The notes beneath the pieces are model-generated. The model was not told the DNA's origin and searched no databases. It saw only the letters and a program-made list of their open reading frames with translations. The translations under genes and the position numbers were made by a program. Shown in pieces: positions 1-8,639 of a stretch of DNA of 64,000 bases (positions within the stretch are counted from its first letter, which is position 1; each line of letters begins with the position of its first letter). Source of the stretch: Bolinopsis microptera (lineage: Eukaryota; Ctenophora; Tentaculata; Lobata; Bolinopsidae); assembly GCF_026151205.1 (NCBI RefSeq), contig NC_087082.1:4133408-4197407 (forward strand), given 5' to 3'.

Positions 1-2
1 GT

Positions 3-233
3 TCCTCGTCCGAGTGGCCAGCTGTAATTGTGCTGCACGAAATGACGAGGTACAGTGAGAGGGATCTGACAATACTTTACTTAGCTATATCACGAGCACG
101 TGTCCACTGCTCTGTTATTTTATACCCCTTAGAGGGTACAACTTTGGAGGATAACATACAAATGATGATCTATTTGCCGGATAGACTGAAGAGTTATGCT
201 CAGATCATACGACATAAGAATGGAGGGAAATAG
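3..233 (+). CDS. Last exon (3' end) of a helicase-like protein, partial
   Basis: The frame is open from the window edge to a TAG at 231-233 and encodes about 76 residues. The order is EWPAVIVLHE, then a short linker, then LYLAISRARVHCSVIL. This resembles motifs V-VI of superfamily-1 (UvrD/Rep-type) helicases, where an acidic VIV strand precedes an (A/V)xSRAR strand. Such C termini occur in large invertebrate ATPase/helicase-like proteins. The gene continues to the left of the window. An AATAAA at about 259 could be its poly(A) signal. It runs against the AMBRA1 exons on the other strand. Family assignment rests on this short segment only. Confidence 0.45.
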   Translation, partial: SSSEWPAVIVLHEMTRYSERDLTILYLAISRARVHCSVILYPLEGTTLEDNIQMMIYLPDRLKSYAQIIRHKNGGK

Positions 234-269
234 TTCTGGATACTGTTGGGAGCTTCTGAATAAATGAGC

Positions 270-385
270 TTTTGGTCAGCGAGGCACTTCATAACATACT
301 TTCAATGGCATATTTTTCTCTGGTACACTGTTTTCGCGGGAAGCCGTGTTAAAGTTGATGTCGTGGTGTCAGTAAAATAGTAACA
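270..385 (+). repeat. Dispersed repeat, short copy of a family also at 31.2 and 45.9 kb
   Basis: The segment ending in GTGTTAAAGTTGATGTCGTG and GTGTCAGTAAAATA recurs at 31300-31420 on the same strand and at 45830-45930 on the opposite strand. The longer copies extend another 150-200 bp. No terminal inverted repeat or coding capacity is visible. Confidence 0.6.
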
Positions 386-639
386 GATATATAAACATTA
401 AACATGTATAATAAATATATTGTCTCACTTAACTATAGTAAGATATATACGTTTAATTAATTATATATTTTTAAAATAATGAGTATAATAACTGCTTCGC
501 TAATAACGAGTGACATTTTTAATTGGTTATCATTTAATTTACAAAAATGAGCCTACGTTCTAATTAAAAGTAAACAGAAATTTGCAATCGTTTGGTTAAT
601 GAATAGTCGTGGCTAATATAAAATATATTATAAAGTAAC
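386..639. other. AT-rich spacer
   Basis: AT-rich sequence between the short dispersed repeat and the last visible AMBRA1 exon. It is probably AMBRA1 intron. No coding segment recognised. Confidence 0.4.
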
Positions 640-2442
640 CTTGGCTAGCACCACTATTGGCAGTGGAGAAGGACCTCTTTTGTCCAGCGTATATAAGTTT
701 GTTGAGCGCATTCTTTACTGTATTAAGCTTGCTGTAACGTCCGGTTTTAGGGCGTTTTGGAGTCCACGTTTCCACCTTGACCTCGGGAACTGGGGAAGCT
801 GCAGCCGGGATCACCGGAGTGGGGACTACTCGTCTTATTGCTGTGACTAGGTACCTACCGTACGGGTCAAACAGCACTCCTCTGTAAACGGAAACATATA
901 TTAATTAATATGCATGAATGTTAATTATAATATGAAAGCTAATTATAATATGATTGTTATTATATCATTAATGTTATTTAGTATTATTAATAATAATGTC
1001 AATGATTTTAATTAATAATATTGATTAATAATTAACAATGGTATTAATAAGCTAAATCAACTTTATTATATATGATATCGCGAATAATAATATCATCTTT
1101 ATCACTTTTTCATCAAACAGCAAAAATGATCTAAAAATCTTATCAATGCTGTTATCTATGCCAATACAATCCATAATGCACTTGTTGCACTTTGTTATGT
1201 CTTTAATTTCACCCAGCTCAATTTAATAAAATTCATCAATAGTTTATTTTAAAAATAGCATCATAACGTCAACATTAAATCAGCAATTCAGTGATTTTAA
1301 GAATAAAGTGTTCATAACTTGATAAATCCTATAATTTTAACAAGAACAAGATAAGAATAAAAGCAAGTACCTGATTCTCTCACTCTCGTGCTCGGTAAAC
1401 ACAGTATTGATTGGTTGGGAGGGTTGTTTAGATTCAATGTCCCACAGGGTGAGCTGCCTACATCTGCTTGCCACCAAATGTCTCCCATTAGGGTGGAATG
1501 CTATTGAGCCAATTGGGAGGTGAACAACTGAGTGCATAACCTGAGCAAACGAGAATTATATTTAAATTGAGGGTAATTTTTATTAACGTGGCAAAACTTA
1601 CTCTGAATTTTAATTAAAAAGATACCAAATATGGTTAATAACCTCATGAGTGGTGGGTTGTTGAAGAAAAGGGCACAGTTGGTGCATTTTGGTGCCCATC
1701 ATGGACTGTAAGTTCCAAAGGAAGACCTGACCTGCCAAACACCCACTAGCTAGGATGTACCGGTTTTTGGGGTGGAACTGCAGGCTTATTGGAGATCTGA
1801 CATGACCCCGCAACGTGTGGGTCAGACCAAACGGCTCGTAGCTGGTAAAATATTATTTTGTAAACAAATAGCAGTAAATGAAGCATTTAAATTGCTTGGA
1901 TGCAAAGATGATATCTACATGATGCTATACAGAACAAATTCACTTTAGGAATAGCTAATGATTATTTTAGATTCATTTCTAACAAAATGTTGTTAAATAC
2001 TTTATAACCAATATTCATGATATAATTGAAAACTCACAATAGTACTCTGATAGTATGGTCTGCATGAGTTGATGCTACTAATGTTCCGTCATGGGAGAAA
2101 GCAACAGCAAACACTGACTTAGTTTGGATATCGTGTAGCCTGAGGAGGATCAGCATTATATGCCAGTATAAAATATAGATAGACATCAAAAATATACATA
2201 GGCATCAAAAAATTCATGGGGGAAAAACAAAACGAATCTATTTTTTGATGATTTCTAGACAACACAAAGTTGATAATCCAGAACCGAAACGGCATTGAGA
2301 TTGCAATGAAAACTTACTTCACTGATGTGTAAGATGATTTCTTGAGGGTGAAAAATTTGTCCTCAACAAGACCACCAATAAGTTTATGTTCTTTTGGTGT
2401 AAACTTTCCGTTGAGTTGTCGATTATAAATAGCTTTTATCAT
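640..2442 (-). CDS. AMBRA1: AMBRA1 homologue, five N-terminal exons (WD40 repeats)
   Basis: Minus-strand exons are 2318-2442 (ATG at 2442), 2038-2139, 1643-1841, 1371-1540 and 640-881. Each internal junction has GT/AG sites and the phases agree throughout. The protein begins with a segment containing LVEDK, followed by VAFSHDGTLVASTHADHTI, LRGHVRSPISLQFHP, ASGCLAGQVFLWNLQ, IAFHPNGRHLVASR, SERIRGVLFDPYGRYLVTAI. These follow the order of the N-terminal WD40 region of vertebrate AMBRA1, the autophagy regulator and DDB1-CUL4 substrate receptor that binds Beclin 1 and cyclin D. The exon-3 donor (GAG/gttatt) and exon-5 donor (CAAG/gttact) are weak. Exon 5 ends in a low-complexity basic linker as in AMBRA1. 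The rest of the gene must lie left of the window, and would overlap or enclose the plus-strand exon at 3-233. Confidence 0.88.
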
Positions 2443-2514
2443 GACACTAGTCCGGTGTTTTGAGGTTAACTGTTAATTGACTTGATCTATTTGGTGTTTC
2501 GGGTTAAAAACTTA

Positions 2515-2548
2515 TTATTGATAACCTTACGAATAAGGTTATCAATAA
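2515..2548. other. Perfect 15-bp hairpin just upstream of the AMBRA1 start
   Basis: TTATTGATAACCTTA (2515-2529) is followed by a 4-nt loop and its exact reverse complement (2534-2548). It lies about 75 bp upstream of the AMBRA1 ATG, in the presumed 5' UTR or promoter. It could be a small MITE remnant or a regulatory structure. Confidence 0.6.
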
Positions 2549-4379
2549 AAGGTTATTTGATTAAAGGTCAGAGTGTTATAAACTATAAAGTATACATAAT
2601 GTTTGGGGATCAGCTTTTGGGTGAGCTTCAATTATAGGTCAAACAGCAAGGTTGTACAATGGTACAAGGTTGTAGCAATGCCATTCATAGTCAGAAAAAA
2701 ATACAAAACAACAGGGTCTCCATTGTCACAAGACTGTCCCCTTGCTACCAAAAGAATTGTACAGTAAAACCACGATTTACCTTACATTTTGGAAAAGGAA
2801 CACAATACAGTAAATCGAGCTTTTAATTCATGGGTCCCAGTTGGATAACATTGTTTCTTTCTGCACAGTACTAGTTCTCAATGAGGCGTAATCATTGTCA
2901 AGCACCCAATTAAAGAGTATTATCATATAATATAGTCTGACAAGCTTGCTAGACATCAGGGTCCTGTTTCACGGTATCAGGTGATAATAAGCTACAGAAC
3001 CTGTTCCCAAATATTTTGGGGAAAGGGGAGAGGTATAGCAAATCAGGGTTTTAATGTAGTTCTACAAAGATTAAATGACCTTTTTAACAATTTTTAACTT
3101 GTTGTACTGAAAATTGCTATTTTCACCATTTTCTGTCAACTTTGGAGTCCCGTTGTGATCCAAGTTCATTTTGAAATCTTTTGAAACTTTGCATGCTATC
3201 AAAATATATATAAAACACCAACATGCACAAATTTACGGAAAGGTGAGAATTTTTCTCATTCGTGATTTCGAACAAATTTTGCTTTTCCACGACAGTTAAA
3301 TGGCATTATATTTGAATTTAATGCCAACTTGAATGAGTATAAAGTTCATTTACAATTGTAATATATTAAGAAGAACTACCCGAAGGCAGTTGTACTCGGC
3401 AATAAAGATTCAATGAACATCAGCTAATTGGACACTAACTACCAACTATCCCGAAATACTATCCGAAAGCAACCCAAAGAGATTTTTACAGCATGTGATT
3501 GATGCAATTAATCGAAACTTATTACAATTCGTAAGCCGTGAATGAATGGGAGAAGTGAGCGACCGATTTCATTCTCTGTATCATTTTGCATTTGCAGGAC
3601 GCGGACGGTTATTCAAATTAATATCATTTCCTTTTGTTTGTGAAAGACTGAGAGACACTGGCCTGGCAGCCGTCCACTCTACCCATGATAATGGTCAAAT
3701 TGTCTATCGTTAGTTCAACATTATTACTTGATTAAACAGTATACATCTTTATATTACCGAAATTTTGAATGTAGCCCTATCCTTGAAAATGAAATAGTAA
3801 CAATATGTCCAGTGTCCACATTGAAAATATTAGTTTAACTATACATTAAATATAGTCCGAATTTAGAAACTATAGAGTAATAAAACTCGATAAAGTTGAG
3901 CACAAATAACAAAATTAAAATGGTAGATCAGAGCATATTCCATAACTAATAGATTGCGAACATGCAGCTCATGCGGAGCAGGGTTCTTTGATCCGAACTT
4001 ACGACTTTCACTTCATGTTTGGTTCAATTTCACGACTTTGGGAAACTTAAAGGAGCCGTAATTCTCCGTTAAACTACAGTTTATAGTGTTTGCAGTTTGA
4101 TTCATCAGTTGGGTTGTAATTTAAAAGCTAATGTGACAAGGAGTGGAGCTGATCGCGTCACTCAATGTCACCTGAAGATCAGTTAAACGACTGGGAAGCT
4201 AAAAAGTATATGATCCTCATGCGATAGATCCTTGTGTTTGGCTTGTACTAGCCCTAATTGGGTACTTCGTCATCAGTCATGCATTAAGATACCCAGAAAA
4301 CATTGCTGGCTGGCGGGCTAGCTGGAGGTGCTCTTTTTTACAGCCGGTTTGAGCTCGAGCGCGACATTAAGTACACTGG
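2549..4379. other. Intergenic region, no gene recognised
   Basis: AT-rich sequence without a convincing exon. The only marked item is at 3366-3400, where CTACCCGAAGGCAGTTGTACTC-like sequence closely matches the segment at 8645-8675 at the tail of LINE E. It may therefore be a 5'-truncated LINE 3' end. Confidence 0.4.
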
Positions 4380-4740
4380 TTGCACGCCTGACGCAATTCA
4401 TCAAATCAGAGCACAGGAATCTGCAAAGTTAAAGTTGCAAACTTTTATTTTATTCGGCCCAAAATAAGACTTTTCCGGATAACTCAAAATTTACGTTTTT
4501 CCAAATTGTGCTCCTGAGTCCTGGGGAGCTAACTTTAAATTTACAAAACGAACATTTTGCAAAAAACCGGAAGTCTCTATCTCTTTTACTTTCGGAGATA
4601 GGCCCCAGCCAGTAAGGTTTCCTGTGAGTATTATACTTTCTATTTTTGCTGTGAACAGCTGGTTTAATACGATGTGCTGGTTTAATAAGATGTGTCGTTT
4701 TCTCTCAATTGTTCCCATCAAGTATTCATTCACAAATAAT
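4380..4740 (-). repeat. Dispersed repeat with an 80-codon ORF, second copy at 22.4 kb
   Basis: The minus strand reads an ORF (4733-4491) containing GNLTGWGLSPKVKEIETSGF. At 22381-22500 on the plus strand the related but stop-broken GNLTVRGLTSEVKEIETFGF appears. Nucleotide similarity continues past the stop: TTTAACTTTGCAGATT and TGCTCTGATT occur in both. A short third match (AGGTTTCCTGGGTGAAT) is at 47821. This behaves as a dispersed repeat, not a host gene. Function unknown. Confidence 0.6.
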
Positions 4741-5111
4741 CAATGATTTATTGTACGTTACGTTTGATTGATGTAATAAACCTAACGATGCAAGACACAA
4801 TGTGACATAACGCTGAATAACGAATTATTTCACATCTCAATGGGGTTACTCAGTGGACAGTGTGTGAGTGGTAAGCCCGAGATTTTATACGCTAAGTATA
4901 AAAAAGGCGATAAAAAACGCTTTAATTTTATTTGTATATTACTGGTAACAGTAACACACTAATTATATACCTTTATCTTAATATCCACGAGACACAGTGC
5001 AAACGTTCCCTCATGAGCACAAGTCAGCTCCTATAGCTCTGAAAATTATACAAATTATACAAATTATGTAGACAATAGAACAGTTACTGTTTAATTATAT
5101 ACAAATTATAA
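4741..5111. other. Intergenic spacer, nothing recognised
   Basis: AT-rich, with no open frame, repeat or structure that I can support. Confidence 0.35.
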
Positions 5112-5577
5112 CTGGTAGTGAGGAGAATTAATCTTTGGAACAAATCCAGAACAGCTATAATCTAAGAAAAACGAGAAGATGTCAGTGACGTTGCCTGTAG
5201 AGCCAGGGAATGTTCATCTTCATAATTTTATGATAACCGAATTGAACTACGATAGAACTATAGAAGACAGTATAAAGTACCATCTAATTATATAACTGCA
5301 ATATTAATGTTAAATTATAATTCAACATTATAATATTGCAGTTAGGGGTCGTTCACGGTCAGGCCATGATTACGTAATATTGCTGTCAGGAGGGGGGGGG
5401 GGGGGGGGGGGTTGGGTCTTAATTACAGTTGATTACGGAAGGGGGGAGGGGGGTAAAAATTGCTAAAATATTGATTACGTAATATGTGAACGAACCCTTA
5501 TATAATTAAATGGTACTTTATACTGTCTTCTATAGTTCTATCTGGATTTGTTCTAAAGATTAGTCCTCACTACCAGT
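5112..5577. repeat. Foldback element with nested palindromes
   Basis: The left segment CTGGTAGTGAGGAGAATTAA (from 5112) is mirrored at 5543-5577. TAGAACTATAGAAGACAGTA (from 5255) is mirrored with about one mismatch at 5499-5540. A further self-complementary stretch (GCAATATTAATGTT and AACATTATAATATTGC) fills 5298-5340. The outer palindrome is interrupted by the MITE at 5345-5497. The whole looks like a foldback element that received a second palindromic element near its centre. Confidence 0.7.
5345..5497. mobile_element. MITE with GGGGTCGTTCAC / GTGAACGAACCC termini
   Basis: Termini GGGGTCGTTCAC and GTGAACGAACCC are inverted repeats, each followed inward by an ATTACGTAAT block. The interior holds a (G)n run of about 18 at 5393-5410. 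TTA flanks both ends, consistent with a 3-bp target duplication as made by PIF/Harbinger elements, though a 2-bp TA duplication fits the copy at 26785 better. There is no coding capacity. Confidence 0.75.
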
Positions 5578-5865
5578 TCTATAGAACCATGGTAGCAAGG
5601 GCCGAGGACTAATCTATAGGCCAAATCCAGAAAAGCTGTAAGTATAGTCTAGGAACAGCAACACTTAACTGTAACGGGATTCAGTTGTCGTTTAGTCAAA
5701 GCAAGGTGATCATAGAAAGTGGCGTAACGTTGCACGCCCCTACCCCCTGGGCCCTGGCAGTGGTTGTTGATATATACCCCTGCCCTTATATTGAATTTAT
5801 ATATCTGATATTTACTGATATTGATACTTTAATTGAAGATTGACTATTCCAAGATATTTTATGAT
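5578..5865. other. Spacer with a second copy of the foldback end
   Basis: GAGGACTAATCTATAGGCCA and AAATCCAGAAAAGCTGTA at 5604-5640 repeat the outer end of the 5112-5577 foldback in direct orientation. The rest is unremarkable. Confidence 0.4.
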
Positions 5866-6072
5866 ATACCTTACAAGACATATTTATGTGGATCATAATT
5901 AGCGGGGATCAAAATTATGGGGGAACGAAAATATGGGGATTTTTTTCAGAAATTCAGTAATTCAGTACGAAATTTCAGAAATTCAGTACAAAAATATGGG
6001 GATTTTTTCCCATTTTTTCCAAAAATCCCTGAATTTTGTACCATATAATAAATATATCTCGTAAGGTATTAT
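5866..6072. repeat. Small palindromic (MITE-like) element
   Basis: ATACCTTACAAGACATATTTA (5868-5888) is mirrored at about 6049-6069 with two mismatches. The interior is a low-complexity series of ATGGGG, GATTTTTT and AAATTCAGTA motifs. About 200 bp, non-coding. Confidence 0.6.
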
Positions 6073-7295
6073 GTATTCGTTATTTTATCTAACCAATGTT
6101 CACTTACAAGTAATAGTCTCCTGCTATTACATGATGAGATGTTTAGTGGTATGATGTGGAATGGTGGATAGCTGACAACTGCAACGCATCTTGAGTACAA
6201 TGGACAAATGTCAACAGAGCTACGTCTAAGTTGGTACAGCTACTGCAGAGTGACATGGTTGGTGACTTTTGAGTTGTTGATTGAACAGTGGGACTCACTA
6301 CCAAGGTTTTAGTTGTTAAACTATGTATGTTTTAGCAATTGGACTGAAGTGTTAGATCGGTGTGCATAAGAACACTGGTTAAATAGAGACAATTTTAGGA
6401 TATTTTCTGTTAATGCTCGTAGATAGAGTAACATCAGTCTGTAATGATCGTGGTAATCCAGATAATGAGAGATCTGGTGGTGTAACACTTTGGTTAGACA
6501 TTTATGATAGTGTAGAGGTAGTCTGCGGGAATAGTCAATAGGTATAATCGATCTGATGATTTGTATTGTTATCATTATATTTATCTTTACATGATGTTAC
6601 AATAATATTGTGTTCATGTTTGAATGAATGTGTATAAGTTTTTCGATCCATGATAATTGATTAAAGTGGTTGTTTAATGAACCTGAACTCACCCAATTTA
6701 ACACTGGCCACACTTTTGAGTGTTTAGTGATACAGATAAAGAGCAAATTTACTATACCAACTCTGGTAAATTATCTTAAGCTTAAATTATAATTATCATC
6801 AGTTCTTCAATCTATAGTTTACTCTATCAAAATGGTTTAGGTTACTACTACTACTGCCCACACCTCAAGTAATTATTTCTCTGGAATGACTATCATAATA
6901 CGGCTAGTCATTGTCATTTTTATTGTTATTCGAATCGTAGGCACGAAAGAATGAGCTAGAACGTGTTGAAATATTACTGTATATTTCAATTTTATCATGC
7001 TTAATATGAAACAACTTTTAAAATTATGAGCGATGTACGTAAACTGAAACGTTTTGATGAACAATATTAAGGAAGATGAAGACTACAAAAGAATTTGAGA
7101 ATATAATAAAAGTGTTAAGATTTGATGTTGGCAGATTGAGAGTTAGTCAAAAAGTTTTTGTTTTGGAGCCCTGACACTGCAAATCCAATGGGGCACGTAA
7201 GCGGACGCCCTGTGACGCTGACGAGACTGGAGACATCTCCTTATGGCCAGGAAACCTTCTCATTCTCGACATTTTCATTTCTCGACTCTGCCTGA
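6073..7295. other. Intergenic region upstream of the pentraxin gene
   Basis: AT-rich, with only short random frames. The last 150 bp before 7296 are GC-richer and presumably hold the promoter and 5' UTR. No TATA box can be assigned with confidence. Confidence 0.4.
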
Positions 7296-8096
7296 ATGTT
7301 TCTGTTTTATCTAACACTCCTGATCCTGTCCTACTCCGTGGAGCAGTCCTCGGCTCACGGTACCGCCACTGCTCTGAGCTTTGGCAACGATTTCCAGAGC
7401 TACATGATGCTGCAACTGGACATGGAACCGGTAAAGGAAGCCATTTCGGTCTGTTCATGGATCAACAAGAAAACAGCTGATAATGTTCATGATGCCTGGT
7501 TCACGTACAATGCACCTTCCAGGAATTATGAGATCTTAATTTCAGGCAGGATAAGGGGTTATGCTTACATGAACAAGAATGATATAGTTAACAGCCAGGC
7601 CGTTCCTTCAAATGAATGGCACCACGTCTGCATTACATGGGGCTATGAAACTAAGACCAGGGTACTATATTTTGATGGTGAGGCAATAGCACAGGAAGCA
7701 TCTGGTGACGTAAAACTGACTGTGGGAGGAACAATCGCTATAGGACAGTACCACAAGACAGCAACAATGGAGGCTTCATTCAACAACCATCCATTTGGAG
7801 GTGAACTCCTAAAGCTGAATGTCTACAAAAGGCAACTGGAAGCTGGGGAAGTAGAAGAGATGTTCTCCTCAGGGATGTGCTCTGACTTTGAGGATTCTCT
7901 TATAGCAGATACTTTCCTGCGGTGGGAGACCATCCTATATGCTACTGAGAAGTACGGAACAATCACTGAAGTGCCGATTTCATGCCATTCAGTGGTGATC
8001 ACTAAAATTTGCTCTACTTCACAGACTTTTATAATAAGGTTAGAAATGGTAATATTGTTGAAGTGCGTGACTAAAAAACTCAAAAATAACTCATAA
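7296..8096 (+). CDS. Secreted pentraxin-domain (LamG-like) protein
   Basis: The ATG is directly preceded by an in-frame TGA. Residues 1-21 form a signal peptide with a hydrophobic run (FLFYLTLLIL). The mature part is one pentraxin/concanavalin-like beta-sandwich. It has WHHVCITWGY at about 109-118 (pentraxin signature HxCxxW), LYFDGEAI, a GGTIAIGQ turn, FGGELLKLNVYKRQL and EVEEMF. A CITW cysteine and a late ISC cysteine could pair. Pentraxins are secreted ligand-binding, often Ca-dependent, pattern-recognition proteins. The frame reads on to a TAA at 8094-8096, but the last 34 residues look non-conserved. A donor after 7991 (or 7994) would splice in phase to an exon at 11282. AATAAA lies near 8203. 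Confidence 0.8.
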   Translation: MFLFYLTLLILSYSVEQSSAHGTATALSFGNDFQSYMMLQLDMEPVKEAISVCSWINKKTADNVHDAWFTYNAPSRNYEILISGRIRGYAYMNKNDIVNSQAVPSNEWHHVCITWGYETKTRVLYFDGEAIAQEASGDVKLTVGGTIAIGQYHKTATMEASFNNHPFGGELLKLNVYKRQLEAGEVEEMFSSGMCSDFEDSLIADTFLRWETILYATEKYGTITEVPISCHSVVITKICSTSQTFIIRLEMVILLKCVTKKLKNNS

Positions 8097-8295
8097 ACTG
8101 AAATTGATAATTCGATAAAGTAAAGTATTTAAGTATAATTTATGACATCACATCATCACACATGTCTACAAAATATCATAGCACTATGTGAAAAAATATA
8201 TAATAAATATTTCCCCACCAACATTAATTATTTATCAAATACAATATTTAAAAAATGTTAATTATCAAAAACATTACCCTATTTTAAAAACTTCT
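8097..8295. other. 3' UTR or intron start of the pentraxin gene
   Basis: AT-rich sequence with an AATAAA near 8203, which would terminate an unspliced transcript. Confidence 0.4.
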
Positions 8296-8362
8296 TGTCA
8301 TACGTTGTATGGTCAGGACGATAGTGAAACGACCGTGGGGGTCGCAACGTGATACAAAAAAC
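8296..8362 (-). repeat. Short dispersed element, inverted copy at 20866-20960
   Basis: CTTGTCATACGTTGTATGGT at 8298, then CGACCGTGGGGGTCGCAACG. The reverse complement reappears at about 20866-20955, where the copy has about 37 extra bp containing a GC hairpin (CCGCGCACTTCGTGCGCGG). Both contain the self-complementary blocks CATACRTTGTATG and CGACC...GGTCG. Non-coding. Confidence 0.65.
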
Positions 8363-8639
8363 TTCCCAGTGGAATAAAGATTTATAAAACGCTTCTTTGC
8401 CACATAAGGATGGAACCAAAGATAATTGTTATGTTTCTCTTTGACATAACTGGCCCCTTCAATTCTTACTAAAACTTCATTAGAAACATTCCAAAAAAAG
8501 CAATCATTTGTAATACTTTTAGCATATCTTTCGAAAGTGGAAAATTTTTAGCTGCCGGTATTCTAACTTACTAATCTTTTTGACACTTGCGACGATGATA
8601 AACCATTTTAAACATAAAACTGCGTTATAAATTACTGGT
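8363..8639. other. Spacer, probably pentraxin-gene intron
   Basis: Nothing recognisable. It separates the short dispersed element from the tail of LINE E. Confidence 0.3.

Noticed and set aside
596-877. Separate small gene over AMBRA1 exon 5
   Set aside because: It is the exon read past its donor into the intron. Splice phases place it in AMBRA1.
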